Below are positions 52,751 through 62,369 of a stretch of 64,000 nt of DNA, piece by piece. A program made the translations under genes and the position numbers. Each line of letters opens with the position of its first letter. The stretch's first letter is position 1. The notes below the pieces were generated by a model. It had not been told where the DNA came from. It searched no databases and saw nothing but the letters and a program-made list of their open reading frames with translations. This DNA comes from Planctomycetes bacterium UBA1662. GTDB taxonomy: Bacteria > Planctomycetota > UBA8108. The DNA is taken from assembly GCA_002320775.1 (NCBI GenBank), contig DCKY01000187.1, forward strand, positions 15,777-79,776, read 5' to 3'.

Positions 52751-54229
52751 TCAGCCGGAGATGCTGTCCTGGAGCAGAGGGCGGTTCTGGCTGTACTGCC
52801 TGGAGTCAAGGGGCAGCTGGATGGTGAAGGTGGAGCCTTTTCCGGGCTCGCTGGAGACGTTGATATCTCCGCCAAGCAGCCGGGCGAATTGCCTGCTGAC
52901 GCTTAGGCCGAGGCCGGCTCCGCCGTATTTGCGAGTGGAGGAACTGTCGGTCTGGGTGAATGGCAGGAAAATTTCCTCGTTCTTTTCCGGTGGAATTCCA
53001 ATGCCTGTATCGATGATCTCGATCCTGATCATGGATGGTTCGACAGCCCCAGGCTTGCTGGCCTCTATGCGAACGGAGCCTTGACTGGTGAACTTGATGG
53101 CGTTGTCGACCAGGTTGTTCACCAGGCGCTGAAATTCATCCGGAGCGGTATACATCACGGTATCGAGCTCGGGCTGCAGACGGAGCTCCAGCTCAAGACC
53201 CTTCTCTTTCGCTTTTTCTCTCCACCGGCTCTCGAGCCGGGTGAGAGTGGTGACCGGGTTGAGCGGTCCCAGCTCGAAGGCCATGCTGCGTGATTCGATT
53301 CGCGCGATGTCGAGGATGTCATCGACGAGGGTTAGCAGAGACCGCGCACAGTTGCGAGCCTCATCGAGGAGCTCCGCGTCCTGTGGGGCGGCCGTCTCGT
53401 CTGCCTCGAGCGCGAGCTCGAGACAACCCAACACTCCGTTGATTGGAGTGCGGATCTCGTGGCTCATGTTCGCGAGAAACTGGGACTTGACCTTGTCCGC
53501 CTGCTGGGCGACCAGGAGGGCCTCGGTCTTCTCTTTTATCTCGCGTTCGATCTTCTCGTAGGAGTCCTTGAGGTTGCCGCGCATCTCGTTCATGGCCATG
53601 GCCAGGCTTCCGAGCTCGTCATTGGTTGTCGGCTCGATGGGGTCCTCGAGATCGCCGCTACCGATGCGGGTCGCATGGCGGGCGAGGTCGTCGACCGGGT
53701 CCAGCACGCTGCGCCGAAGGACCTTGCCAAGAACCAGCGCCAGCATGGCGAAGGTCAGGGCTGCGCCCAGCAGCAGCTGCCAGGTGCTTGCCGCGAGGAG
53801 CTTCTCAAGACGCTCGGTCGACAGGCCAATCTCTACGTCGCCGAGGATCTCGGTTCGTGATCCCACCTCGCGCAGCTGGACAGGAGCGTGGAAGACCTCC
53901 ACGCCTCCATCTTCTTTTGAGATTTTCTTTCCGTAACGTGCGACGAGTCGCCGCTCGCCATCCGCCAGCTGCCTGACCTCGATATAGGAGACGTGTGGAT
54001 TGTCCCTCGTGGCCTTTTCGATGTAGGTCTCGAGATAGGGGAAATCGTTAGAGAGCAGGGTCTCAAGGCAGACGGCGGCTACGGTCTGAGAGAGGGTCTT
54101 ACCGTTGTGGTCGAGGTCCTCTTGCAGGATCTGGTGCTCGCTTTTCAGAACCAGGACGATGGTCAGGATCGATGTGAGCACAAGGCTCCCCAGCACCCCG
54201 GTTCTTATCTTATTGCTGAGCTTTTTCAT
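52751..54229 (-). CDS. Membrane sensor histidine kinase
   Basis: The 492-residue protein has two membrane helices (about 12-28 and 150-168) enclosing a periplasmic sensor domain of about 120 residues. A HAMP domain (about 170-222; LRRSVLDPVDDLARHATRIG) and the dimerisation/phosphoacceptor domain follow (FLANMSHEIRTPINGVLG, His257). The ATPase has NLVDNAIKFTSQG, EIIDTGIGIPPEKNEEIF and GGAGLGLSVSRQF, so all the boxes are intact. The gene lies 67 bases after a PhnD-like binding protein gene on the same strand. No response regulator is adjacent. The pair suggests that ligand binding by the periplasmic protein feeds the kinase. Confidence 0.93.
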   Translation of the reverse strand: MKKLSNKIRTGVLGSLVLTSILTIVLVLKSEHQILQEDLDHNGKTLSQTVAAVCLETLLSNDFPYLETYIEKATRDNPHVSYIEVRQLADGERRLVARYGKKISKEDGGVEVFHAPVQLREVGSRTEILGDVEIGLSTERLEKLLAASTWQLLLGAALTFAMLALVLGKVLRRSVLDPVDDLARHATRIGSGDLEDPIEPTTNDELGSLAMAMNEMRGNLKDSYEKIEREIKEKTEALLVAQQADKVKSQFLANMSHEIRTPINGVLGCLELALEADETAAPQDAELLDEARNCARSLLTLVDDILDIARIESRSMAFELGPLNPVTTLTRLESRWREKAKEKGLELELRLQPELDTVMYTAPDEFQRLVNNLVDNAIKFTSQGSVRIEASKPGAVEPSMIRIEIIDTGIGIPPEKNEEIFLPFTQTDSSSTRKYGGAGLGLSVSRQFARLLGGDINVSSEPGKGSTFTIQLPLDSRQYSQNRPLLQDSISG

Positions 54230-54296
54230 TGGTTCTGCCGTTTGTCCAGCGAGCCGGTGAAGGTCTCTCTGGGCTCATCCGGGACAGCCGCGCATT

Positions 54297-55250
54297 TCAG
54301 GGCGCGGTGTTGGCCTCTCCGGCCCCAGAATTTCTGAAGAAGCCTCTCGAGCTCTCCATTCCCTCTCGCACAAAGTCATACTCGGAATCTTTGCAAGGGG
54401 CGAAGCCGGAGAGACTCTTCGAGAAGGTCTTCAGGATGTCGGGGTTGGTGGTTTTCAACAGGACATCCTGCAGGGCGATGAACTGGTTCTCGGCAATACC
54501 GCCGCGGGCCACCCAGGGCTTGGTGACGTTATCGAAGGCCTTCAGCTCGCGCAGCCCCTTCTCCTTGTACTTGGCGAAGGTACTCTCCTTGGCCGCGCCG
54601 GCATCGTACTTTCCATGGAGCACGGCGGCGACGACCTTGTCGTGGCGGCCGAGGTAGTCGAATTTTTCAAGGTCATTGGAGGTGACGCCGGCCTCGACGA
54701 GCTCGGCCTGGGAGAGGTAGCGGCCAATGGTGCTGTTCTCATCGCCAAAGGCGAAGCTCTTTCCCCTGAGATCAGCAAGCGATCCGAAGGGGCTGTCTTC
54801 TCGAACGCAGATGATTCCATTGAAGCGCCGCTTCCCCTTGTTCTCCTCGATCGCCAGGAGCCGGACATCCGGGTTTCTATCCTTGGCGATAACGTAGGAG
54901 GCGGGGCCGAAGCGGACAAAATCGACTTCGTCGTTGATGAAGGCTCTCAGGGCGAGCTCGTAGGTTTTGTAGATCACAAGCTTGATCTGCGGCGCGTCCT
55001 CGATACGGGTGGCGATCTCGTCCTCGATGTAGCGCAGCATCGGCTTGAATTTCTTGAACATTTCCGATGGCTTGTCGGAGGTGTAGACGCCGAAGGTCAG
55101 CGTCGGAATGCTCTCTGAGATGCTGGCTTCCGGCTTCGATTTCCCGGCCGAGCTGGGCTCGTTGAAGGCGAAGACGACCACCAGGATGGCGAGAACCGCG
55201 AGAACGGAAGAGGCAGTGGCAATATGCACGCGCGAGAGAGATTTAAACAT
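54297..55250 (-). CDS. PhnD-like periplasmic phosphate/phosphonate-binding protein
   Basis: The 317-residue protein has an N-terminal signal peptide or anchor (ASSVLAVLAILVVVFAF). The mature part follows the PhnD/periplasmic binding family: LTFGVYTSDKPSEMFKKFKP, ALRAFINDEVDFVRFGPASY, SLADLRGKSFAFGDENSTIG and KYDAGAAKESTFAKYKEKGL. No permease or ATPase genes are adjacent. Together with the histidine kinase just downstream it looks like a two-gene sensory unit rather than an importer. ATG 55250 follows AAGGACC at good spacing; the frame extends upstream without family sequence. Confidence 0.87.
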   Translation of the reverse strand: MFKSLSRVHIATASSVLAVLAILVVVFAFNEPSSAGKSKPEASISESIPTLTFGVYTSDKPSEMFKKFKPMLRYIEDEIATRIEDAPQIKLVIYKTYELALRAFINDEVDFVRFGPASYVIAKDRNPDVRLLAIEENKGKRRFNGIICVREDSPFGSLADLRGKSFAFGDENSTIGRYLSQAELVEAGVTSNDLEKFDYLGRHDKVVAAVLHGKYDAGAAKESTFAKYKEKGLRELKAFDNVTKPWVARGGIAENQFIALQDVLLKTTNPDILKTFSKSLSGFAPCKDSEYDFVREGMESSRGFFRNSGAGEANTAP

Positions 55251-55566
55251 GGTCCTTCTTTCCTTAACTTTTCCGACCGTTGAAATATTTTCCGTAACAC
55301 GCGGCTTACAGACGCCTCTCGAGGCTCCGGGGGACTCGATTCGAGCTCTCCAAACACCTTCATCGGCGTGGTGCCAGCCGCAGATTTCAGTACCCTGTAC
55401 ATTGAAATATCGGTGTCCCGGCTGGGTGTCCTTGAAACCATCCTTGCAAGAGGGTGGATAACATGGGGAATCATGGTTATCGGTACCCCGGGGGCCGGTT
55501 TGCGGGGGATCCGGGCCGCCTGGGCTCATCAGGCAGACTTGCAAGGGATAGGGAACGTGCGCTCCG
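55251..55566. other. Intergenic stretch between polA and the PhnD-like gene
   Basis: About 316 bases without a convincing gene. It lies downstream of polA and upstream of the PhnD-like gene on the minus strand, so it probably holds that gene's promoter and leader. No clear terminator for polA is seen. Confidence 0.35.
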
Positions 55567-58314
55567 CTACTTGCTCTCCAGCCAGTTCTTTCCCCAGGCC
55601 ACGTCAACCTTGACCGGGACGGCCAGCTCGATGGCGCCGGCCATCTCCTGCCTGACGATCTCGCTGTATTCTTCGACCTTCTCAAGCGGCGCGTCGAGCA
55701 CGAGCTCATCGTGAACCTGGATGAGGAGTCGCATGTCGAGCTCCTCGCGGTCTATTCTCTCGTGGAGATTGACCATGGCCTGCTTGATCATGTCCGCCGC
55801 GCTTCCCTGGACAACGGTGTTGATTGCCAGGCGCTCGCCAAGAGCCCTGAGGTTCCGGTTGTTGGAGTGGATTTCCGAGATCGGCCGGCGCCGGCCGAGC
55901 ATGGTCGTTACGAAGCCGTTTTTTTCGGCCTCGCTGACGCAGGTCTCCATGAACCCCGTTATGCCCGGGTAGCGTTCCTTGTATTCGTCGATGAACTTTG
56001 CGGCTTCGGCACGGGTGATCCCGAGCCCCCGCGCCAGCCCGAAGGCGCCCTGTCCGTAGATAATGCCGAAGTTGACGGCCTTCGCTCGGCTTCGCTGTTT
56101 CCGCGTCACCTGGTCCTGTTCGATTCCCTCGAGCTGGGAGGCGACGAAGGTGTGAATGTCCTGGTCTGTATTGAAGGCCTCCCGCAGCCCCTTGTCTTCT
56201 GAAAGATGGGCGAGGACGCGGAGCTCGATCTGTGAATAGTCAGCAGTGATCAGGATACGTCCCGGTGAGCCGGGGACGAAGGCTTCGCGGATCTTCCGGC
56301 CCTGCTCCGTCCTTACGGGAATGTTCTGGAGGTTGGGGTCGGAGGAGCTGAGGCGCCCGGTGGCCGCTACAGCCTGGTGGAAGGAGGCGTGTACCCGTCC
56401 GGTTTTTTCGGAGATCAGCTCCGGCAGCGGCGCGACGTAGGTTCCCAGGAGCTTGTTCACCTCCCTGTACTTGAGAATCAGTCCGGGGAGCGGGTGGGCC
56501 GTCTCGGCCGCGAGGGTCTCGAGCACGGAGGCATCCGTGCTGCGCCCGGTCTTCGTTTTTTTCACCACCCGCAGGTTCATCTCATCAAAGAGAATCTCGG
56601 AGAGCTGCTTGGGGGAGTCAATATTGAACTCCCTTCCGGCGTCGCGATGGATCTCGGACTTGAGCTCATCGACCTTCGCGGCCAGGCTGACACGGGTCTC
56701 CTCCAGCCGCTCGACATCGAGGGTCACTCCCTCGCTCTCCATATCGGCAAGCACGCTCAGCAGCGGCATCTCCAGCTCGTCAAAGAGCTTCCTGAGACCT
56801 TCCGATTCGAGCTTCGGCGCCAGCAATTCGTAGAGCCTCCAGGTGATGTCGGCATCTTCTCCGGCGTATTCCGCGACCTTCTCGAGCTCGACCTCGAGCA
56901 TGGTGACCTGCTTCTTTCCCTTGCCGATCAGGTCGCTGATGGGGATGGTCTGCAGTCCCAGGAGGTCACGGGCGAGAGCATCCATCGCCTGGCTTCGGCG
57001 TTCGGGAGCCAGCAGGTAGGAGGCGATCATCGTGTCGAAGGCGACTCCCTGCAGCTCGATTCCGGCCTGGCGCAGCACGATGAGGTCGTACTTGATGTTT
57101 TGCCCGCACTTGCCGATGGCCGGATCCTCAAGGAATGGCCTGAGAGCTTCGAGCGCGGCGTCCGGATCGAGGGTGTCTCCCTTATTCGAACGCAGGGCGA
57201 GATACCAGCCCTTGCCCTTCTCCCAGGAGAAGGAGAGCCCGACGAGCTCGCAGTCTACGGCGTGAACCGAGGTCGTCTCGGTGTCGATCGCGAAGAAATC
57301 AATCTTCTTCAGCTCCGAGAGGAAGCTCTCTAAATCTTTCTCCGTGTTGACCAGGCGGTAGTCGCCCGAGACCGACTCGCGTACGGCCTCCTTCTCCTCC
57401 TCCGAAGCCTCTGCGGGGTCGTCGAGCCGGGAGAGCAGGCGCCTGAAACCAAGCTCTTCGAAGCGAGGCTTCAGTTTTTTGAGGGTCACCTTCTCTGTCC
57501 GGCAGGCACCCAGGTCAAACTCGAAATCCACCTCTCGGTTCAGGGTCACCAGCCGGCGGGTGAGGTCGAAGAGGTCTCCCTGGTTGGCGACGTTTTCGCT
57601 CATCTTCGGAGTCAGCTCTTCGACATGTTCTCGAACTCCCGCGACCGAGCCGTATTTCTGGATGAGGGCGACGGCCTTCTTGGGGCCGATTCCGGGAACC
57701 CCGGGAATATTGTCGGTCGAGTCGCCGGTCAAGGTCTGGATCTCCACGGCCTGCTCCGGGGTGTAGCCCTTGTCCTCGAGAAGGTTTTCCGGATCGGTGA
57801 TGAAGTCCTTTTGAGGGTCCCACATCTTGACCTTGTCGGTCAGGAGCTGGTGGAGGTCCTTGTCCTTGCTGACGATCCTGAGCTCGATCTCTTCCTCCTC
57901 GAGCAGCCTTCCGATCGTGGCGATGATGTCGTCAGCCTCCTGCCCCTTCACCTTGAAGGTCGGGATGCTCATGATCCCCAGCAGCTCCTCGATGCGCCGG
58001 ACCTGGGGGCCGAAATCCTCGGGCGCGGCATCGCGGTTGGCCTTGTACTCAGGGAAGAACTCCTTACGCTCGGTGCTCGAGTCTCCATAGTCGAGCGCCA
58101 CCGCGAGGTAGTCGGGTTTCTGCTTCTCGAGAATCCCGAGCATCATCTGCGTAAAGATATAGGTGGCCTTGGTGGGCTCTCCATCGGGCGCGTTCAGCTG
58201 CGCCCCGAACGGAGCGTAATAGGCCCTGAAGATCTGGGCGTGACCGTCGATGAGGTAGAATGTTTTCAAGGGGACCGGGTCGCCGGGGGGTGATTGCTTC
58301 AGAAGAGAGAGCAT
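55567..58314 (-). CDS. polA: DNA polymerase I
   Basis: The 915-residue protein has all three expected parts. The 5'-3' exonuclease is at about 1-300 (YLIDGHAQIFRAYYAPFG; QTLTGDSTDNIPGVPGIGPK). The 3'-5' exonuclease-like domain is at about 320-510 with FFAIDTETTSVHAVDCELVG, so the metal-binding Asp-x-Glu is present. The polymerase domain is at about 540-915 with ILITADYSQIELRVLAHLSE, KAVNFGIIYGQGAFGLARGL and LIQVHDELVLDAP. It acts in replication and repair. The ATG at 58314 is weakly preceded by TAGG. It is divergent from namZ; a palindrome lies 25 bases upstream. Confidence 0.97.
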   Translation of the reverse strand: MLSLLKQSPPGDPVPLKTFYLIDGHAQIFRAYYAPFGAQLNAPDGEPTKATYIFTQMMLGILEKQKPDYLAVALDYGDSSTERKEFFPEYKANRDAAPEDFGPQVRRIEELLGIMSIPTFKVKGQEADDIIATIGRLLEEEEIELRIVSKDKDLHQLLTDKVKMWDPQKDFITDPENLLEDKGYTPEQAVEIQTLTGDSTDNIPGVPGIGPKKAVALIQKYGSVAGVREHVEELTPKMSENVANQGDLFDLTRRLVTLNREVDFEFDLGACRTEKVTLKKLKPRFEELGFRRLLSRLDDPAEASEEEKEAVRESVSGDYRLVNTEKDLESFLSELKKIDFFAIDTETTSVHAVDCELVGLSFSWEKGKGWYLALRSNKGDTLDPDAALEALRPFLEDPAIGKCGQNIKYDLIVLRQAGIELQGVAFDTMIASYLLAPERRSQAMDALARDLLGLQTIPISDLIGKGKKQVTMLEVELEKVAEYAGEDADITWRLYELLAPKLESEGLRKLFDELEMPLLSVLADMESEGVTLDVERLEETRVSLAAKVDELKSEIHRDAGREFNIDSPKQLSEILFDEMNLRVVKKTKTGRSTDASVLETLAAETAHPLPGLILKYREVNKLLGTYVAPLPELISEKTGRVHASFHQAVAATGRLSSSDPNLQNIPVRTEQGRKIREAFVPGSPGRILITADYSQIELRVLAHLSEDKGLREAFNTDQDIHTFVASQLEGIEQDQVTRKQRSRAKAVNFGIIYGQGAFGLARGLGITRAEAAKFIDEYKERYPGITGFMETCVSEAEKNGFVTTMLGRRRPISEIHSNNRNLRALGERLAINTVVQGSAADMIKQAMVNLHERIDREELDMRLLIQVHDELVLDAPLEKVEEYSEIVRQEMAGAIELAVPVKVDVAWGKNWLESK

Positions 58315-58338
58315 AGCCTAAGAAAAGGGTTTTCTTTT

Positions 58339-58357
58339 CTCCACAGCTATTGTGGAG
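58339..58357. promoter_or_regulatory. Perfect palindrome upstream of polA
   Basis: CTCCACA-GCTAT-TGTGGAG is a perfect 7-bp inverted repeat with a 5-base spacer, 25 bases from the polA start. It is in the shared 178-base region between polA and namZ. It could be a regulator binding site or an mRNA stem. Further on lie three CCCGGGC palindromic words (58375-58382, 58394-58400, 58414-58421). Confidence 0.4.
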
Positions 58358-58492
58358 AGGGTCTCGCTTCCGCCGCCCGGGCAAAGGTCTTCTCCCGGGC
58401 AGAGTAGATGAGCGCCCGGGCGGTTTCGGTTAGCATGTCAGCGCAGTCGTATCAGAGATTCCCAGTCAACATCGGTCACAACAATAGAATCC

Positions 58493-59734
58493 ATGTTCCA
58501 GCACGCCGCGTACCAGCTCGTCTTTCTTTTTTCCGTTTTCCTGCTTTCCGCCGGACCTGTGGCGGTTGCGGATGTCCGCCCGGAGGGCCGTGGCATTCGA
58601 ACCGGCCTGGAGGTCGCCTCTGCCGGCGGCTTCAAGGAGCTCAAGGGAAAGAAGATCGGCGTGGTCACCAATCCAACGGGGGTAGACCGTCACCTCGTCA
58701 GCCTTATCGATCTGCTCGCCGGGGCGAAGGGGATTGAGCTGAAGGCGATCTTCGGGCCGGAGCATGGAGCCCGGGGGGCCGCGGCGGCGGGGGCGAAGGT
58801 GGCCGATGCGAAGGATGCCGTCACCGGCGCCCCGGTCTACAGCCTGTTTGGCGCGAGCCGAAGTCCTGCGGACGAAGTTCTCAAGCGGCTGGATGTCATC
58901 ATTTTCGACATCCAGGACATTGGGGTTCGAACCTATACCTACCTTGCGACCCTGATCAAGGTCATGGAGGCCGCGGCGAAGAACAAGGTTGAGGTCTGGG
59001 TGCTGGATCGTCCGGTTCCTATCGGCGGTGAAACGGTCGAGGGGCCGCTGCTCTCAAAGAGCTTTGAGTCCTTCGTCGGTCCGCACCCTCTTCCCCTTCG
59101 CCATGGCTTGACGGCCGGCGAGTTCGCGCGCCTGGTGAACGGGGAGAGGAAGATCGGCGTCCGGCTGAAGGTGATCAAGATGGAGGGCTATACCCGCCGC
59201 GGCTGGTATGGCGACAGCGGCCTTATCTGGGTCGCGCCCTCGCCCAACATACCCTCTGTGGACACCGCCCTGGTCTACGCCGGCATGGTGCTGGTCGAGG
59301 GGGTGGCGACCCTGAGCGAGGGGAGGGGCACGACGCGTCCGTTCAGGCTGGTCGGCGCTCCCTGGCTCGATGGCCGCAGCCTTGCGAAGACCCTCAACAG
59401 CCTGCGCTTGCCCGGAGTCCTTTTCAGGGAGGCCTGGTTTAAACCATCTTTCAGCAAGTTCGCGGGTGAGGAATGTTCCGGTGTGGAGCTTCACGTTACC
59501 GACTTGAGAGCCTACCGTTCGGTTACGGTCGCGGTTCATCTACTCAGCGCGATCGGCAAGCAGCACCCGGGGAAGCTCGAGTTTCGCGAGCGCGCCTTCG
59601 ACCGGCTTGCCGGAACCGACTCCCTGCGAAAGGCGCTCGAGGCGGGTAAGCGGCCGGCGGCGATCATCTCCGGCTGGAAGAAGGAGCTGGCTGCCTTTCT
59701 GAAGCGGCGCGCGCCCTATCTGCTCTATCGCTGA
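58493..59734 (+). CDS. namZ: NamZ-type exo-beta-N-acetylmuramidase (DUF1343)
   Basis: The 413-residue protein has a signal peptide (LVFLFSVFLLSAGPVAVADV). The mature part matches DUF1343/NamZ, which removes N-acetylmuramic acid from the ends of peptidoglycan fragments. Motifs seen are GKKIGVVTNPTGVDRHL, AIFGPEHGARG, IIFDIQDIGVRTYTYLATLI, VLDRPVPIGGETVEGPLL, and LIWVAPSPNIPSVDTALVYA followed by EGRGTTRPF. It is probably periplasmic or outer-membrane associated. It may serve cell-wall recycling or degradation of other bacteria's walls. It is convergent with proB, with 8 bases between. Confidence 0.92.
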   Translation: MFQHAAYQLVFLFSVFLLSAGPVAVADVRPEGRGIRTGLEVASAGGFKELKGKKIGVVTNPTGVDRHLVSLIDLLAGAKGIELKAIFGPEHGARGAAAAGAKVADAKDAVTGAPVYSLFGASRSPADEVLKRLDVIIFDIQDIGVRTYTYLATLIKVMEAAAKNKVEVWVLDRPVPIGGETVEGPLLSKSFESFVGPHPLPLRHGLTAGEFARLVNGERKIGVRLKVIKMEGYTRRGWYGDSGLIWVAPSPNIPSVDTALVYAGMVLVEGVATLSEGRGTTRPFRLVGAPWLDGRSLAKTLNSLRLPGVLFREAWFKPSFSKFAGEECSGVELHVTDLRAYRSVTVAVHLLSAIGKQHPGKLEFRERAFDRLAGTDSLRKALEAGKRPAAIISGWKKELAAFLKRRAPYLLYR

Positions 59735-59742
59735 GTCGCCTG

Positions 59743-60927
59743 CTATTCCTTCAGAGCGATATTGTCGCGGGTGATGAACTCGGGGAAATCGGCATCGGCG
59801 ATCTCATCGAGCTCCTTGCCGAGCAACGCTTCCGCCTGGCGGGAATCGTAGTTGCTGATGCCCCGGGCGAATTCCTGGCCATCGCCGTCGATGATGCTGA
59901 TGACGTCGCCCCTGTTGAAATCTCCCTCGATCCTGACGGTGCCCGTGAACAGCAGGCTCGAGCCCCGCTCGACGAGGGCCTCCCTGGCTCCCGGGTTGAT
60001 CTCCGCGAGGCCAGTCGTGGAGCTTGCGTAGGCGATCCAGCGCTTCCTGCTCTTGAGGCGTTTTCCGGGCAGGAAGAGGGTTCCTGCATCCTCGCCGGCA
60101 AGCACGTCACGGACAACATCCGCCGTCAATCCATTGGCGATGACCGCGGGAATGCCGCTCTGGACAGCGATGGTGATGGCCTGGAGCTTCGAGGTCATGC
60201 CGCCTCGGCTGCGCTCATCCCTATTGTCTTCCGCCATGGCCGTGATCTCGTCCGTGATCTCCCGGACAATCGAGAGGGGCTTTTCGTCTTCGCCGTTCCC
60301 TGGGTTCGGACTGCTGGAATAGAGGCCGTTGACATCGGTCAACAACAGCAGGAGGTCCGCATCGAGCTTCGATGCCACGAGCGCAGAGAGCTCATCGTTG
60401 TCTCCGAAGACGGCGCCTTTGCCGGCCCCGGGCTCCTCGATCTCGCTGGTGGAGATCGAATCGTTTTCATTCACGATCGGCAGGACACCCATCTCCAGAA
60501 GCCTGAACATCGTGTTGCGCAGGTTCAGGTAGCGGGTTCTCGAGGCGAAATCATCCTCTGTGAGAAGGAGCTGCGCAGTTGGCAGCTGGTAGCGGTCGAA
60601 GCCTTGCTGGTAGACCGCCATGAGCTGGATCTGGCCGATCGCGGCGCAGGCCTGCTTGTCCTGCAGGGAGGTCGGCCTCTTGTCGTACTCCAGGCGGTTC
60701 ATTCCCATGCTGATCGCGCCCGAACTCACCAGGATGACCTTGATTCCCCGGCGTCTCAGGTCCGCCAGGTTCTCGATCAGGCCATGGATTCTTCCCAGGG
60801 CCATATCGCCACCGGGTCGAGAGAGGACATTGGTTCCAACCTTGACGACCACGGTTCTGACGTCCTCCAGGGCATCGCCGCGCCCGGGGGTAGCAGATTC
60901 AGATCGGGTTGAATTTTCTGTGTTCAT
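59743..60927 (-). CDS. proB: Glutamate 5-kinase with PUA domain
   Basis: The 394-residue enzyme phosphorylates glutamate, the first committed step of proline synthesis. The amino-acid kinase domain has VVKVGTNVLSRPGGDM, ILVSSGAISMGMNRL, NENDSISTSEIEEPG and FGDNDELSALVASKLDADLL, with GMTSKLQAITIAVQSGIPAV later. The C-terminal 80 residues are a PUA domain (ARGISNYDSRQAEALLGK). It is complete. Its partner proA is on the other strand 47 kb away. Confidence 0.96.
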   Translation of the reverse strand: MNTENSTRSESATPGRGDALEDVRTVVVKVGTNVLSRPGGDMALGRIHGLIENLADLRRRGIKVILVSSGAISMGMNRLEYDKRPTSLQDKQACAAIGQIQLMAVYQQGFDRYQLPTAQLLLTEDDFASRTRYLNLRNTMFRLLEMGVLPIVNENDSISTSEIEEPGAGKGAVFGDNDELSALVASKLDADLLLLLTDVNGLYSSSPNPGNGEDEKPLSIVREITDEITAMAEDNRDERSRGGMTSKLQAITIAVQSGIPAVIANGLTADVVRDVLAGEDAGTLFLPGKRLKSRKRWIAYASSTTGLAEINPGAREALVERGSSLLFTGTVRIEGDFNRGDVISIIDGDGQEFARGISNYDSRQAEALLGKELDEIADADFPEFITRDNIALKE

Positions 60928-60998
60928 GATCAGGTCCAGGCTTGCTCTCGTGGTTATATCCTCGATGGCCGGGGCTTACGAGTCAGTAATACCGGGCG

Positions 60999-62351
60999 TT
61001 ATCTTTCCGAGTCCCGACTGTTGACGGCGTTCTCGGGACAGCCGGGCTCCAGCAGGGTCGGGGGGCGTCCCACGGCCGAGTAGCTGAATCCGAGCGCGAG
61101 CAGGACCTCGGGGTCGAACAATCCGTGTCCATCGAGCACCAGCTTGTTGCTGACGAGGCCGCCGAGGGTCTGGAAATCGAGCTCCCGGAGCGAATCCCAC
61201 TCGGTGAGGATGACGATGGCCGAGGCGCCCCGCGAGGCCTCGTAGGGGTCTCTCGAATATTCGATGCCGGGAAAGACCCGGCGCATGTTTTCCATCGCTG
61301 CCGGGTCCCAGGCGGCGACCTCCGCTCCCTCCTCGAGCAGTTGGCCGATGAGCTTGACGGCGGCCGAGTTGGCGGTGTCGGCGCTGCCCGCCTTGAAGCT
61401 GAGGCCGAGGACAGCGATTCGCCGGTCGCGCAGGTCGCCGAGGAACGAGCGCAGCCTCTCGATATGGGAAGCCTTCTGGGACTCGTTCACGTTGTCAATC
61501 GCCTCGAACAATCTCGCGTCGAGGCCGTGCTCTTTGAGAGTGTCGATCAGGGCGCGGATGTCTTTGGGCAGGCACGAGCCGCCGTAGCCGGGGGAGGCGG
61601 CGAGAGCCCCGGGGCCGATTCTCGAATCCAACCCGATGCCGCGGGCAAGCTCGCCCGCGTCGGCTCCGAGCTGTTCGCAGAGGCCCGCCAGGGAGTTCAT
61701 GAAGGAAATCCTGCACGCCAGCATGGCGTTGGAGGCGTACTTGATGAGCTCAGCGGTCCTGGTGTCGACCTCGAGAAGAGGGCCGCTCCCGGTGAAGTCC
61801 TGGTAGAGCTCGCGCAGCAGCTCGAGTGAGCGCTCGTCGTCACAGCCGACCACGACCCGGTCGGGCTCGCGAAAGTCCCTGACCGCACTTCCCGCCTTGA
61901 GGAACTCGGGGTTGCAGGCGATGGTGAAGGGCTCCTCGGTGCTGGATGAGATCAGCTGCCGAAGAGTCTCGGTGGTTCCCACCGGCACGGTGCTCTTGAC
62001 CACGATGAGGGTGAACCCCTTGATACTCTCGGCGATGGTTCGTGTCGCCGCGCGGATTCGTTCCAGGTCCGGTTTTCCGTCTTTGCCCTGCGGGGTCTCA
62101 ACACAGAGGAGGACCACCTCTGAGCCGGCGACGGCCGCGGGTGTATCCGTGGTGAAGCTGAGCCGTCCGGCCTCGACGTTCCGGGCGACCAGGTCCGTGA
62201 GGCCCGGCTCTTCCGAGTGGAATTCGAGACGCTGGAGCTGGTCGACCTTCTCGGCGTCAATATCCGCGCAGCGGACCTCGTGTCCCCGGGCGCTGAAACA
62301 GGCGCCGGTAACGAGGCCGACATTTCCGGTTCCGATGATCGAGAGTTTCAT
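60999..62351 (-). CDS. ugd: UDP-glucose 6-dehydrogenase
   Basis: The protein of about 450 residues is an NAD-dependent dehydrogenase making UDP-glucuronate for surface polysaccharides. The N-terminal Rossmann motif is MKLSIIGTGNVGLVTGACFS. VETPQGKDGKPDL, KSTVPVGTTETLRQLI, the catalytic Cys in PGYGGSCLPKDIRALI and VLGLSFKAGSADTANSAAV follow. ATG 62351 follows AGGA nine bases upstream and gives the standard N-terminus; an in-frame ATG at 62369 adds six residues. It is downstream of no close gene; proB follows 70 bases later on the same strand. Confidence 0.94.
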   Translation of the reverse strand: MKLSIIGTGNVGLVTGACFSARGHEVRCADIDAEKVDQLQRLEFHSEEPGLTDLVARNVEAGRLSFTTDTPAAVAGSEVVLLCVETPQGKDGKPDLERIRAATRTIAESIKGFTLIVVKSTVPVGTTETLRQLISSSTEEPFTIACNPEFLKAGSAVRDFREPDRVVVGCDDERSLELLRELYQDFTGSGPLLEVDTRTAELIKYASNAMLACRISFMNSLAGLCEQLGADAGELARGIGLDSRIGPGALAASPGYGGSCLPKDIRALIDTLKEHGLDARLFEAIDNVNESQKASHIERLRSFLGDLRDRRIAVLGLSFKAGSADTANSAAVKLIGQLLEEGAEVAAWDPAAMENMRRVFPGIEYSRDPYEASRGASAIVILTEWDSLRELDFQTLGGLVSNKLVLDGHGLFDPEVLLALGFSYSAVGRPPTLLEPGCPENAVNSRDSER

Positions 62352-62369
62352 GGACGGTTTCCTGGACAT

